Of a DNA stretch of 64,000 nt, positions 24,417 to 36,353 are shown piece after piece. Source of the DNA: Metaclostridioides mangenotii (GTDB lineage: Bacteria > Bacillota > Clostridia > Peptostreptococcales > Peptostreptococcaceae). Made by a program: the position numbers and the translations under genes. A model generated the notes under the pieces. That model was given only the letters and a program-made list of their open reading frames with translations. It had not been told where the DNA came from and made no database searches. Numbering within the stretch: position 1 is the stretch's first letter; every line of letters begins with the position of its first letter. The DNA is taken from contig NZ_JAGGJX010000001.1 in the NCBI RefSeq assembly GCF_017873185.1, positions 1 through 64,000 on the forward strand. Reading direction: 5' to 3'.

Positions 24417-26222
24417 GTGGACAATAAGCAAAGCAGAACTAGAAACTTTAGTATAATTGCACATATAGATCATGGTAAGTCTACCTTAGCCGATAGATTA
24501 ATACAACTAACGGGACTTGTTAGCGCAAGAGAGATGAAGGATCAACTACTAGATAACATGGATCTAGAGAGAGAAAGAGGAATCACAATCAAACTTCAAA
24601 ATATAAGATTGGTGTATAAAGCTAAGGACGGAAATGAATATTATTTAAATCTTATAGACACTCCAGGTCATGTTGACTTTAACTACGAGGTATCGAGAAG
24701 TTTGGCAGCATGTGAAGGTGCATTATTAGTTGTAGATGCAGCTCAAGGGGTAGAGGCTCAAACGCTTGCCAATGTATACTTAGCTATAGAGCAAGATTTA
24801 GAAATAGTGCCAGTAATCAATAAAATCGATTTACCAAGTGCAAGACCAGATGAGATTAAAGAAGAAATTGAGGATTTAGTAGGACTTGATGCAAGTGATG
24901 CGCCTCTAATTTCTGCTAAAAACGGAATAAATATAGACGATGTATTAGAAAGCATAGTTAAAAATGTGCCTGCGCCAACTGGCGACAGAGAAGCACCACT
25001 TAAAGCGCTTATATTCGACTCTTATTATGATGCGTATAAAGGTGTTGTAGCATATGTGAGAGTATTCGAAGGAACTGTAAAAAAAGGTACATTAATAAAG
25101 ATGATGAATACCAAAAAAGACTTCGAGGTAACTGAGGTTGGGGTAATGTCACCAGGTCAGACAGAGCTTGACTGCCTTACTGCAGGAGATGTTGGATACA
25201 TAGCAGCTAGTATCAAAGATATAAGAAGCTGTCAGGTTGGTGATACAATCACTGATGCAAATAATCCAACTTCTGAAATTATGCCAGGATACAAAAAAGC
25301 TACTCCAATGGTTTACTGTGGTATTTATCCAGGAGAAGGCGAAAAGTACGAAAATGTTAGAGATGCACTAGAAAAACTGCAAGTTAACGATGCAGCTCTA
25401 GAATACGAAGCCGAAACATCTGCAGCTTTAGGATTTGGATTTAGATGTGGATTCTTGGGACTACTTCATATGGAGATTATCCAAGAGCGATTAGAGAGAG
25501 AATTCAATCTAGACATTATAACAACAGCTCCATCAGTTATTTATAGAGTAACTAAAAACGACGGAGAAGTTGTAATGATACAAAATCCAGCAAACTTACC
25601 AGATCCAGCTGAGATAAATATGATAGAAGAACCTATAGTTAAAGGTGACATAATAGTGCCAAAGGACTATGTAGGGGTTGTAATGGAACTATGTCAAGAG
25701 AGACGTGGAACTATGAACAATATGGAGTATATAGATGATAGAAGAGTAATGCTTCACTACGACCTACCTCTAAACGAAGTTGTTTACGACTTCTTTGATG
25801 CACTAAAATCTAGAACTAGAGGATATGGATCACTTGACTACGAGATAAAAGGATACGTGCCAGCTAAACTTGTAAAACTAGATGTCTTAATCAATAAAGA
25901 ACAAGTAGATGCACTTAGCTTTATAGTTCACGAAACAAGAGCTTATCCAAGAGGAAAATCTATGTGTGAAAAACTTAAAGGTGAAATACCAAGACACCAA
26001 TTTCCTATACCGATACAAGCAGCAGTTGGAAACAAGGTAGTTGCAAGGGAGACAATTAGTGCACTTAGAAAAGACGTTCTTGCAAAATGTTACGGTGGAG
26101 ATATATCTCGTAAGAAAAAACTTCTTGAAAAGCAAAAAGAAGGTAAGAAACGTATGCGTCAAATTGGATCTGTTGAAGTTCCACAAAAGGCGTTTATGTC
26201 TGTCTTAAAACTTGATGAGTAG
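24417..26222 (+). CDS. lepA: Elongation factor 4 (back-translocating GTPase)
   Basis: 601 aa from GTG after GGAGGAG. G-domain motifs are complete: G1 AHIDHGKST (15-23), G2 RERGITIK, G3 DTPGHVDF, G4 NKID. Domains II to V follow, with the LepA-specific C-terminal domain ([35 protein letters not shown]). It acts on stalled or mis-translocated ribosomes and in 30S biogenesis under stress. The position after spoIIP is typical of Peptostreptococcaceae. Confidence 0.95.
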   Translation: MDNKQSRTRNFSIIAHIDHGKSTLADRLIQLTGLVSAREMKDQLLDNMDLERERGITIKLQNIRLVYKAKDGNEYYLNLIDTPGHVDFNYEVSRSLAACEGALLVVDAAQGVEAQTLANVYLAIEQDLEIVPVINKIDLPSARPDEIKEEIEDLVGLDASDAPLISAKNGINIDDVLESIVKNVPAPTGDREAPLKALIFDSYYDAYKGVVAYVRVFEGTVKKGTLIKMMNTKKDFEVTEVGVMSPGQTELDCLTAGDVGYIAASIKDIRSCQVGDTITDANNPTSEIMPGYKKATPMVYCGIYPGEGEKYENVRDALEKLQVNDAALEYEAETSAALGFGFRCGFLGLLHMEIIQERLEREFNLDIITTAPSVIYRVTKNDGEVVMIQNPANLPDPAEINMIEEPIVKGDIIVPKDYVGVVMELCQERRGTMNNMEYIDDRRVMLHYDLPLNEVVYDFFDALKSRTRGYGSLDYEIKGYVPAKLVKLDVLINKEQVDALSFIVHETRAYPRGKSMCEKLKGEIPRHQFPIPIQAAVGNKVVARETISALRKDVLAKCYGGDISRKKKLLEKQKEGKKRMRQIGSVEVPQKAFMSVLKLDE

Positions 26223-26271
26223 TAGAAGTTCTATTTTCAACAATTGTAAATAAAAATTTTATAAAATATCG

Positions 26272-26322
26272 ATTTGCCTACGATTTGCCAACATTGGATT
26301 TACTCGTAGGCAAATTTTATAA
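26272..26322 (+). terminator. Terminator after lepA
   Basis: A 12-bp perfect stem ATTTGCCTACGA/TCGTAGGCAAAT with a 20-nt loop, then TTTTATAAT. Confidence 0.75.
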
Positions 26323-26792
26323 TATTTAAAAGTTTTGAAAGTGTCCAAAAATAAGGTTCTTATTCTTATATATTTAAGCAATATTTTTACTCAAAAGATT
26401 TAAGCATCCAGAAAAAGTTCCTTATATATACAATAATAGTAAATAATTAATAAGTAATTTATTTTTATAATAGGTTGGTATATAAGGTATAATCAAAGAG
26501 AATTGTTTTAAAACTACTAAAGTATATATTTCAGAGATTGATGAATAAAGAATATTTAAAGTGTAAATAATAGTAAAAAAAGAAAGGGCTGAAAGATGAA
26601 TTGGTTTTGAAAAGGAAGCTAATTTGTATTTACAGCCTTTTTTAGTTTCAAATTTCAAAAAAATCAAATAATATTTTAATGGAAATTTTAAAAACTAGTA
26701 TTAATAGGTTTGAATAAAGTTGGAAAAATGTGTATAATTAAGTAAGACAAAATTGTTGAAAAAGGTTTTAAGATAGGATAAAGGTGATATTA
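26323..26792. other. Intergenic region with a weak hairpin
   Basis: AAAGGGCTG (26583-26591) can pair with CAGCCTTT (26633-26640) ahead of a T-run, with a 41-nt loop, so a small transcript with terminator is possible. No ORF is supported. Confidence 0.35.
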
Positions 26793-28106
26793 ATGGTATA
26801 TATTAAAATGCCAGAAGATGTTAGATATATAATTGATAGATTAAATCTACACGGATTCGAAGCATTTATAGTTGGGGGATGTGTAAGGGATTCACTGTTA
26901 AAAAAGACTCCTAATGATTGGGATATAACCACAAATGCAAAGCCAAAGGATATCATAAGAATATTTGAAAAAACGGTACCAACAGGAATAAAGCATGGAA
27001 CAGTAACTGTACTTATAAAATCAAACAGTTACGAGGTTACAACATATAGGATTGACGGAGAGTACACTGATAAAAGACGCCCAGATTCAGTAGAATTTAG
27101 CAACGATATAGTAGAGGACTTAAGGAGAAGGGACTTTACAATAAATTCAATAGCATACAATGGAGATAAAGGGCTTGTTGATCCGTTTAATGGATATAGT
27201 GATATAACAAATAAACAGATTAAATGTGTAGGTAAAGCCAATGATAGATTTGAAGAGGATGCACTGAGGATGCTTAGAGCAGTAAGATTTTCTTCACAAT
27301 TAAATTTTGAAATAGTCAAAGATACCTACACTAGTATAAAAAATAAAGCACATCTAATAAAAGAAGTGTCAAATGAAAGAATACAGGTTGAATTAAATAA
27401 AATCTTGATGTCTGATTCATCAAAGATAAAGCTCCTAAAAGATACAGGTTTGCTTTGTTTTATAATGCCGGAAATATGTGAACTAGATGAAGTAGAACAA
27501 AACACACCATACCATAAATACAATGTATTAGAACATACGCTATTTGCAGTAGATGCTATTGAAGATAAATTAGTTTTAAAACTTGCAATGCTGTTACACG
27601 ACACAGGAAAAGCAGTATCAAAGACGACCGACAAACGAGGAATTGATCATTTTTACGGACATGCCAAAGCATCTGTAAACATATCAAGAGAAATTCTTAA
27701 CAGGTTGAAGTATGATAACAATACAAAGAGAGAAATTATTACTCTCATTACGTATCATGATTGCAAACTTTCACCTGACAAAGTAAGTATAAAGAAGCTT
27801 CTAAGTAAATTAGGAAATGTAGAGTTGTTCAGAGATTTATTAAAAGTCAAGTGGGCTGATACCCTTGCTAAAAATCCGAAATATATTAAAAGCAGAATCT
27901 TGGAGTTGATCAATATTGAAAGGATACTTGAAGATATTTTAGAGAACCAAGAATGTTTTTGTATTAAGGATTTAGCGTTAAATGGTAGAGATTTGATTGA
28001 AATTGGGTATAAAGGTAAAGAGATTGGTGTTGTTCTGGATAGGTTGTTGAAAATGGTTATTGATGATCCTAAGTTGAATGATAGAAAAATATTAAAAAAA
28101 CTTTAA
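26793..28106 (+). CDS. CCA tRNA nucleotidyltransferase / poly(A) polymerase family with HD domain
   Basis: 437 aa from ATG 26793, 6 nt after AAAGGTGA; a GTG three codons earlier is part of that site. The class II nucleotidyltransferase core shows FIVGGCVRDSLL (26-37), catalytic DWD (42-44), then RRRDFTINSIAYN and the neck domain. Residues 250-350 are an HD phosphohydrolase (AMLLHDTGKAVSKTTDKRG, YHDCKLSPDK). This architecture matches HD-containing CCA-adding enzymes that complete tRNA 3' ends; poly(A)- or partial CC/A-adding activity cannot be excluded. Confidence 0.88.
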   Translation: MVYIKMPEDVRYIIDRLNLHGFEAFIVGGCVRDSLLKKTPNDWDITTNAKPKDIIRIFEKTVPTGIKHGTVTVLIKSNSYEVTTYRIDGEYTDKRRPDSVEFSNDIVEDLRRRDFTINSIAYNGDKGLVDPFNGYSDITNKQIKCVGKANDRFEEDALRMLRAVRFSSQLNFEIVKDTYTSIKNKAHLIKEVSNERIQVELNKILMSDSSKIKLLKDTGLLCFIMPEICELDEVEQNTPYHKYNVLEHTLFAVDAIEDKLVLKLAMLLHDTGKAVSKTTDKRGIDHFYGHAKASVNISREILNRLKYDNNTKREIITLITYHDCKLSPDKVSIKKLLSKLGNVELFRDLLKVKWADTLAKNPKYIKSRILELINIERILEDILENQECFCIKDLALNGRDLIEIGYKGKEIGVVLDRLLKMVIDDPKLNDRKILKKL

Positions 28107-28209
28107 TATTTTATTTAGAATTAATATTTATTTAATTTTTCAGTTTTATTATAAGTTTGATTTATGTTTTTATATTCAAATAAAATTATAATTCTAGGAG
28201 GACGCAAAG

Positions 28210-28353
28210 ATGAATAAAAATTTAATAAAAATTTTAAGGGGATTATCTTCGATAGCTTTCGCATTTTCAGTTATGTCTGCAAATACTACTTGCCTGTGGG
28301 CATCATACCAACCGGAAATTGATGATAGTGTAAAAAAATTAAAAAAGCTATAG
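28210..28353 (+). CDS. agrD: AgrD-like cyclic lactone autoinducer peptide precursor
   Basis: 47 aa, ATG 8 nt after TAGGAGG. Residues 1-22 form an amphipathic leader (LIKILRGLSSIAFAFSVM). The core SANTTCLWAS (23-32) is followed by the charged recognition tail YQPEIDDSVKKLKKL. By analogy with Clostridium AgrD peptides, such as the thiolactone core CLWFT of C. perfringens followed by a QPE tail, I expect a five-residue thiolactone ring Cys28-Ser32. No agrB processing protease is beside it, so processing must occur in trans. Two receptor kinases follow on the same strand. Confidence 0.8.
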   Translation: MNKNLIKILRGLSSIAFAFSVMSANTTCLWASYQPEIDDSVKKLKKL

Positions 28354-28559
28354 TGATGTCTTAAAATTAAATAATGTTTAAAAGAGTAAGTAATCATTTG
28401 TAGAAGATACTAATTTTAGCTTCAAAAATAAGTCGTTTATTTTAGAGAAAAATTAATAAGTATATATATAAATTTAAATATTAAAGTTTTTTTAACATTT
28501 TACATTAGTTTAATAATTAAGAAGAAATTAGTTACTATAGAAATGTTTAGGGGTTAAAT
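28354..28559. other. Spacer between agrD and the first kinase
   Basis: 206 AT-rich bp without an ORF. Runs such as TTTAACATTTTACATTAG could be promoter or regulator sites. I see no terminator, so read-through from agrD is possible. Confidence 0.35.
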
Positions 28560-29879
28560 ATGTTAAACAATAATAACTTTTGGTATGTTTTTGATTTAAT
28601 TCTTTCAATGCTTGAATTATCATTATTTTTCTATTTTATAAATGATAATAGTATTAAAAAAAGAAGTAATAAATTTATTTGGCTAACATTTATTATATTT
28701 GTGATAACTATTATTATGGTTAATACTATGAATATACATTTAATTTCAAATGGAAGAGTTACGATTGCAATAGTTTTAAGTTTGATTTTTTATAAATTAA
28801 ATTACAATGTGAATATTATTAAGTGCATTGCTGGAACACTGATGTTTTACATGTTGCTAATTAGTATTGATTCTGTTAGTATGGTGTTTGTAAAATTTGC
28901 AAATGGTTTACCTAATTTTGATCCACTTTTTGAACCTGGTTTATTTAGATTAGAGTTAATTAGTATTACGAAAACATTGCTTATTCTAGCAACTATATAT
29001 TCTAAATATTTCAAATTATTAACCAGAATTACTACTAAAGATTTCATTTATTTAATTATACCGATGATAACTAATATATTTAGTTTATTTCTAGTCTTTG
29101 GAAAAGATATAATTAATTTACCGAGCCGATTTATGCAAGATATGTCATTTATTATAATATCTATTTTAATTTTATTTTCTAATATGTTTCTAGTATTTAT
29201 TATTTTAAAAATCATAAAAGATAATGCACTAATAGAAGAACGGAACTTGAATGATAAAAAAAGAATTATGGAATATGATTATTATCGCAAAGTAGAAGAA
29301 AATAACTATAAAGTAAGAAGCTTATATCACGATATGAAAAACCATCTTGTCTGCATAGGGAGTCTTTGTGAAAGTGATGAGGCAATGAAGTATGTCGAGA
29401 GTTTAAAATTCGAACTAAATAAATTAGATAATATATACAATACTGGCAATAGAGTTCTAGATATAATATTAAATGAAAAGAATCAAATTTGTTTAGAAAA
29501 AGGTATTAAGTTATCTACATACATAGATTTTTCAAATACTGATTTTATAGAGATGGTTGATATAAATACTATTTTCTCAAATGCAATAGATAATGCTATT
29601 CAAGCTTGTGAAAAAATTGAAGATAAAACTATTTTTAAAAAGATAGACATAAAGATTAAATGTGTTAATAATTTCTATATTATAAAAATTATTAATTCTA
29701 AAGGAAATAAAGTAATAATAAATGAAAATAAGATATTGACAAATAAAAAAGATAAGTTTTTACATGGATTTGGTATTAGTAATATAAAGTTGAGTGTAGA
29801 TAAATATAACGGCGAAACCGTAATAGATTATACAGAAAACGAGTTTATATTAACAATTCTAATTCCATTTCCAACATAA
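28560..29879 (+). CDS. AgrC-like sensor histidine kinase (GHKL), first copy
   Basis: 439 aa, ATG preceded by AGGGG. Residues 8-220 contain six to seven hydrophobic segments, as in the peptide-sensing AgrC/ComD domain. The cytoplasmic part has the phosphoacceptor His257 in LYHDMKNHL, the dimerisation segment TGNRVLDIILNEK, the N-box FSNAIDNAIQAC (339-350) and a G-box GFGISNIK (403-410), so it should be active. It probably senses the cyclic peptide encoded 200 bp upstream. No response regulator follows. It is clearly paralogous to the next gene, which starts 20 bp later. Confidence 0.87.
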   Translation: MLNNNNFWYVFDLILSMLELSLFFYFINDNSIKKRSNKFIWLTFIIFVITIIMVNTMNIHLISNGRVTIAIVLSLIFYKLNYNVNIIKCIAGTLMFYMLLISIDSVSMVFVKFANGLPNFDPLFEPGLFRLELISITKTLLILATIYSKYFKLLTRITTKDFIYLIIPMITNIFSLFLVFGKDIINLPSRFMQDMSFIIISILILFSNMFLVFIILKIIKDNALIEERNLNDKKRIMEYDYYRKVEENNYKVRSLYHDMKNHLVCIGSLCESDEAMKYVESLKFELNKLDNIYNTGNRVLDIILNEKNQICLEKGIKLSTYIDFSNTDFIEMVDINTIFSNAIDNAIQACEKIEDKTIFKKIDIKIKCVNNFYIIKIINSKGNKVIINENKILTNKKDKFLHGFGISNIKLSVDKYNGETVIDYTENEFILTILIPFPT

Positions 29880-29899
29880 GTATATTTAGGAGAATTATT

Positions 29900-31234
29900 A
29901 TGTTAGAAAGTTTAGTATTATGGAAGTTTATCAACGTAGGGATGTCATTAATTGAAGCATGGATTTTTTGTTATATAATAAATAAAGTTAGCAAACTAAA
30001 AAATAGTAAAAGATATAGAAATATATCATTATTAATATTTACTTTAACGATGATAGTAGTAAGATATTCGGAAATACAGCAAGATATTCGGTTAATATTT
30101 TTGGTAGTTAGTAGCATGATATATTATATATTAAATTATCAAATAAGTGTGTTAAAAACAATAATATATACTTTATTGTATTATCTATTTTTAATGATTA
30201 CAGAAATAATAGGTGTCAATCTTGTTTTATTTACTAACTCTATAAATGATACATCAGTTTTATACGAACCAGGTATTATAAGATTGGAAACAATGATAGC
30301 TTCTAAGCCTCTTTTAATTCTTCTGGCTTTTTATATTGTTAAAATAAGAGAATTTTTTAATAATAAAATAATCAAGAAATTAAAAAAATTTTTAAAAACT
30401 GAATATTTATATATTTTAATTCCAATACTTACAAATATTTTTTGTTTACTTATCATTATTGCAAGTTTAGAGTACAGTAAAAAGAGCAATATAAGCGATG
30501 CAATATTATTTTTAACTGTATCCCTATTGTTTATATCTAATATATCATTATTATTAATAACTTCAAAAATAATAAAAAATAATAAGGTAGTTATGGAAAA
30601 TGAATTAGTTAATAATAAAAAAGATATGGAACATAAATATTACGAGAAACTAGAAGATAATAATGAAAAAGTTAGGAAACTACATCATGATATGAAAAAT
30701 CACCTTATGTGTATAGGAAGTCTTTGTGATAATAAAGAATCAATAGATTACATAAATGATCTTAATAAAGAGCTCGTCAGTTTAGACAGAACATTTAATA
30801 CAGGGAATAGAGTATTAGATATAATATTAAGTGAAAAGAAGATAACTTGTCTTGAGAAAGGTATTAAATTGATCACTGAGATTGACTTTTCTAGATCTGA
30901 TTTTATAGACATGTTAGATATAAGTACTATATTTGCAAATTCATTAGATAATGCAATACAAGCATGTGATAAAATAAAAGACGAAACGATACCTAAAAGG
31001 ATCGATGCAAGAGTTAAATATGTAAATAACTTTTGTGTTATAAAAATTATAAACAGTAAGGTAAACGACATTATTAAGAAAAAAGATAAGATACTTACGG
31101 ATAAAAAAGATGGAATTATGCATGGGCTAGGAATAAGCAATATAAAAGATGCTGTACAAAAATACGACGGCGATGTTGTTATAGATTATACAGAGAATGA
31201 ATTTGTATTTACTGCAATGATTCCAATAAAATAA
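29900..31234 (+). CDS. AgrC-like sensor histidine kinase (GHKL), second copy
   Basis: 444 aa, ATG after AGGAGAA. Layout matches the first kinase: multi-TM sensor (1-225), phosphoacceptor His263 in LHHDMKNHLM, N-box FANSLDNAIQAC (345-356), G-box GLGISNIK (409-416). The kinase halves of the two proteins are closely similar, while their membrane halves differ more, as expected if a duplicated receptor changed ligand specificity. A shared motif YEPG/FEPG in the sensor part also points to common origin. A strong terminator ends the unit. Confidence 0.87.
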   Translation: MLESLVLWKFINVGMSLIEAWIFCYIINKVSKLKNSKRYRNISLLIFTLTMIVVRYSEIQQDIRLIFLVVSSMIYYILNYQISVLKTIIYTLLYYLFLMITEIIGVNLVLFTNSINDTSVLYEPGIIRLETMIASKPLLILLAFYIVKIREFFNNKIIKKLKKFLKTEYLYILIPILTNIFCLLIIIASLEYSKKSNISDAILFLTVSLLFISNISLLLITSKIIKNNKVVMENELVNNKKDMEHKYYEKLEDNNEKVRKLHHDMKNHLMCIGSLCDNKESIDYINDLNKELVSLDRTFNTGNRVLDIILSEKKITCLEKGIKLITEIDFSRSDFIDMLDISTIFANSLDNAIQACDKIKDETIPKRIDARVKYVNNFCVIKIINSKVNDIIKKKDKILTDKKDGIMHGLGISNIKDAVQKYDGDVVIDYTENEFVFTAMIPIK

Positions 31235-31245
31235 TACATAATCAT

Positions 31246-31286
31246 AAATAGAGAAATACTAATAAATAGTATTTCTCTATTTTTAT
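31246..31286 (+). terminator. Terminator of the agr-like cassette
   Basis: A perfect 16-bp stem AAATAGAGAAATACTA/TAGTATTTCTCTATTT with a 5-nt loop, then TTT. Confidence 0.88.
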
Positions 31287-31368
31287 GGAAATAAAGTATT
31301 AAAGTTAGACACAGTAAATAACAAATGATAAACTAGACTAACAAAATGAATACGAAAGAAGGAAAACT

Positions 31369-32490
31369 ATGTTAATGTTATACATACACATACCGTTCTG
31401 CATAAAAAAGTGCAATTACTGCGACTTTAACTCATACAACCTAGACCTAACTCAAAAGAAAAGATACCTAGAAGATCTAAAAAAAGAAATGCAGATGTAC
31501 AAGACAAAAGAAGAGATCTCAAGCGTATTTATCGGAGGAGGAACACCGAGTATATTAACGACACGAGAGTTAGAAGAACTATTTAAAAATATAAAAGAAA
31601 ACTTTAACATGAACAAACACGCAGAAATAACCGTTGAATGTAATCCAGGAACACTAACACTGGACAAGCTAAAAACAATGAAGGAAATAGGAGTAAACAG
31701 ACTTAGCATAGGTTTGCAAGCTGTTCAGGAGAATCACTTAAAATATATAGGAAGAATTCATACATATGAAGAATTTCTAAAAAACTACAATGATGCAATA
31801 AGTGTAGGATTTAGAAATATAAACGTAGACCTAATGTACAACCTACCAAATCAAACTACTGAAGATTGGATAGAAACATTAGAAGCAGTTGGAAAACTAG
31901 AACCAAAACATATATCCGCATATTCACTAATTCTAGAAGAAGGAACAGAACTTTATTCAATGTACGAGCACAGCAAGTTTGAACTAAATGACGAGGATAC
32001 TGATATCAAGATGTACAGGTTCACTATCGACTTCTTAAAAACAAAAGGATATCATCAGTACGAAATATCAAACTACTCAAAAGTGGGGTATGAATGTGAA
32101 CATAATAAAGGATATTGGAGATGCGACCATTATATAGGGGTAGGAGCAGGAGCATCTGGATACTTAGAAGATATTAGATATAATAATGTAGAATCTTTAG
32201 AAGAATATCATAATATGGTTACAGTTAGCAAAAAACCTATTGTGAATAATGAGGAATTATCTGTAAAAGATAGTATAGAAGAAAAAATATTTATGGGTCT
32301 TCGAATGAATGAAGGTATAAAATACGAAGACTTTAAAAAACAATTTAATATAGATTTTGCGAACGTATATTCTGAACAAATAAAAGTGTTGTCAAGTAGA
32401 AAATTAATTAAAGAAAGTGATACAGGTATTGAATTAACACAAATAGGACGTGAAATTTCGAATAGCGTGTTTATAGAGTTTATAAATTAA
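31369..32490 (+). CDS. hemW: Radical SAM haem chaperone HemW (HemN-like)
   Basis: 373 aa, ATG after GAAGGAAAAC. The [4Fe-4S] motif is CIKKCNYC (Cys11, Cys15, Cys18), followed by the SAM-binding FIGGGTPS, VECNPGT and SIGLQA segments, and the HemW C-terminal domain (EKIFMGLRMNEGI). It lacks the extended N-terminus of true coproporphyrinogen dehydrogenase. HemW sits upstream of hrcA across Firmicutes, as it does here. Confidence 0.9.
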   Translation: MLMLYIHIPFCIKKCNYCDFNSYNLDLTQKKRYLEDLKKEMQMYKTKEEISSVFIGGGTPSILTTRELEELFKNIKENFNMNKHAEITVECNPGTLTLDKLKTMKEIGVNRLSIGLQAVQENHLKYIGRIHTYEEFLKNYNDAISVGFRNINVDLMYNLPNQTTEDWIETLEAVGKLEPKHISAYSLILEEGTELYSMYEHSKFELNDEDTDIKMYRFTIDFLKTKGYHQYEISNYSKVGYECEHNKGYWRCDHYIGVGAGASGYLEDIRYNNVESLEEYHNMVTVSKKPIVNNEELSVKDSIEEKIFMGLRMNEGIKYEDFKKQFNIDFANVYSEQIKVLSSRKLIKESDTGIELTQIGREISNSVFIEFIN

Positions 32491-32500
32491 TATAAAATAG

Positions 32501-32571
32501 TTGACAAAAAAATCTATAAATGATATATAATATATATAATCTTTTTAGCACTCGAAGCTAGTGAGTGCTAA
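32501..32571 (+). promoter_or_regulatory. hrcA promoter with CIRCE heat-shock operator
   Basis: TTGACA (32501-32506) and TATATAAT-type -10 sequences (32524-32531) are followed by a perfect CIRCE: TTAGCACTC, 9-nt spacer, GAGTGCTAA (32545-32571). HrcA with GroE represses from this site and releases it on heat shock. Confidence 0.95.
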
Positions 32572-32591
32572 CAGCTAGGGAGGTAACAAAG

Positions 32592-33611
32592 ATGGATTTA
32601 AATGATAGAAAACTTAATATCCTCAAAGCTATTGTTAAAGATTATATAGAAACAGCAGAGGCTGTAGGCTCTAGAAGTCTATCAAAACGATATGATTTAG
32701 GTATCAGTGCTGCGACTATAAGAAACGAAATGGCTGATCTTGAGGAACAGGGATATCTTATACAACCTCACACGTCTGCTGGAAGAGTGCCTTCAGAGAA
32801 GGCTTATAAATTGTATGTAAATTCACTTATGAGCAAGAGTGAACTAAATGAAAATGACAAAACACTAATTAAACAGTGTATGGAGCATAATGTAAGCCAT
32901 ATAAAAGAGTTGATACATGAGACATCTAAGTTACTATCTACACTTACTAATTATACGACGATAGCTGTGACAAGCAGCGCGCCTAAGCTGAGTGTTATAA
33001 GACATATTCAATTGGTATCAATGGATGACAATAACATTTTGCTTATAGTTGTGACTGATAGAGGCGAGATAAAAAAAGCTAGCCTAACTACAAAGATGTA
33101 TTTAGATCAATCTAAACTAAATTTGATATCAGATAACCTTACAAAAAAATTAGTAGGTAAGGGTATTGAGGATTTAGATGATTCACTTATAAACTACATT
33201 AAGTACGAGATAAGTGATTACTCAGCTCTTATTGATAAATTACTACATGTTTTAAATTCTAACATGTCAGATGAGGATTTTTCCTTATCATTAAACGGAG
33301 CTACTAATATATTTAATTATCCAGAATTCAACGATATACTAAAAGCTAAATCATTCCTTAATATGATTGAGGAAAAAGATAATTTGGCGACTATGATAAA
33401 ATCATCGGGTATTAAAAAGGATAACCTAAATATAGTAATAGGAAGTGATAATGATTTTGAAATGGCGAAGGATTGCAGTATTATAACTGCAACATATAAT
33501 GTAGACAATGATTTAGTAGGAAAAATTAGTTTTATAGGTCCTACTAGAATGGATTACGCAAAAATTTACTCAATAATAAATTATATGAGTATTTTAATTG
33601 ATAAAAGATAA
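32592..33611 (+). CDS. hrcA: Heat-inducible transcription repressor HrcA
   Basis: 339 aa from ATG 32592, 7 nt after GGGAGGT; in-frame GTG within the CIRCE is rejected. The winged helix is at residues 1-75 (YIETAEAVGSRSLSKRYDLG, ISAATIRNEMADLEEQGYL), then the HTSAGRVPSEKAY signature. The C-terminal GAF-like domain has a conserved IIGSDN-type (IVIGSDNDFEMAKDCS) strand. It represses its own operon via the CIRCE just upstream. Confidence 0.94.
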   Translation: MDLNDRKLNILKAIVKDYIETAEAVGSRSLSKRYDLGISAATIRNEMADLEEQGYLIQPHTSAGRVPSEKAYKLYVNSLMSKSELNENDKTLIKQCMEHNVSHIKELIHETSKLLSTLTNYTTIAVTSSAPKLSVIRHIQLVSMDDNNILLIVVTDRGEIKKASLTTKMYLDQSKLNLISDNLTKKLVGKGIEDLDDSLINYIKYEISDYSALIDKLLHVLNSNMSDEDFSLSLNGATNIFNYPEFNDILKAKSFLNMIEEKDNLATMIKSSGIKKDNLNIVIGSDNDFEMAKDCSIITATYNVDNDLVGKISFIGPTRMDYAKIYSIINYMSILIDKR

Positions 33612-33640
33612 ATAAATATGGAGTTGAGAGGTGTAATGTC

Positions 33641-34231
33641 TTGGATAACAAAAAACAGCAACAAGATGAGGAAGTATTAGATAAAGACGATTTGGTAGAC
33701 ACTGAGTCGCAAGATTCATCAACTGATAATGATGCAGCACAAAGCGAAGAAACTGTTGAGGGTGAAAATGTTACTGATATAAATTCAAAGCTTGATGAAA
33801 AAAAATTACAAGATGAATTAGATGAATTAGATGATAAGTACCAACGTCTTCAAGCTGAATATGCTAACTACAGAAGGAGAACTCAACAAGAAAAAGATTC
33901 TCTTGCATTATTTGCAAATGAAAAGATCATGACTGAACTTATTCCAGTTGTAGATAGTATGGAAAGAGCATTAGAGGCTTGTGAAGATAAAGAAGATAGC
34001 ATGTACAAAGGTATCGATTTAGTACACAAGCAATTAATAGATACTTTATCTAAACTTGGACTTGAACATATAGAAGCACTAGAGCAAGAATTTGATCCAA
34101 ATTATCACTTAGCAGTAATGCAAGAGAGTGTTGAAGGGGTAGAGCCAAATAAGGTTGTAATGGAACTTCAAAAAGGATACAAATTAGGAAATAAAGTTAT
34201 AAGGGCTTCAATGGTAAAAGTTTCTTGCTAA
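33641..34231 (+). CDS. grpE: Nucleotide exchange factor GrpE
   Basis: 196 aa from TTG. An acidic disordered N-terminus (about 55 residues) leads to the long coiled coil (LQDELDELDDKYQRLQAEYA) with RRTQQEKDSLALFANEKI and then the beta domain ending NPNYHLAV-like (DPNYHLAVMQ) and GYKLGNKVIRASMVKV. It drives ADP release from DnaK and acts as a thermosensor. Thirty bp downstream of hrcA in the class I heat-shock operon. Confidence 0.94.
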   Translation: MDNKKQQQDEEVLDKDDLVDTESQDSSTDNDAAQSEETVEGENVTDINSKLDEKKLQDELDELDDKYQRLQAEYANYRRRTQQEKDSLALFANEKIMTELIPVVDSMERALEACEDKEDSMYKGIDLVHKQLIDTLSKLGLEHIEALEQEFDPNYHLAVMQESVEGVEPNKVVMELQKGYKLGNKVIRASMVKVSC

Positions 34232-34290
34232 TATAACAAACTAATTAAATTAAAAACATAAAGTAATATTAAAAAAAAAATTTCGATTAA

Positions 34291-36177
<1,887 letters not shown>

Positions 36178-36293
36178 GATCAACTAAAATCTATATTTAA
36201 TACAAATCTATAATCAATATAGATAGACAAGACATAAAGTAGATAATATAATAGATCTATAAGTGTAAAGTCTAATATTTTAAAAAGAATTAC

Positions 36294-36331
36294 AATAGCT
36301 TGTAGCAGATTTCCTACAAGCTATTGTTTTG
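36294..36331 (+). terminator. Hairpin between dnaK and dnaJ
   Basis: A perfect 12-bp stem AATAGCTTGTAG/CTACAAGCTATT with an 8-nt loop and GTTTTGT after it. It can act as a partial terminator or processing site that lowers dnaJ relative to dnaK. Confidence 0.7.
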
Positions 36332-36353
36332 TAGGACTAAGGTGGTGTGAAAA

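Noticed and set aside
31369-32490. Coproporphyrinogen dehydrogenase (HemN)
   Set aside because: The protein lacks the long HemN N-terminus and is next to hrcA, the standard place of the haem chaperone HemW.
32565-32591. GTG start for hrcA inside the CIRCE element
   Set aside because: The SD GGGAGGT lies downstream of this GTG and serves ATG 32592. Family length and N-terminus agree with the ATG.
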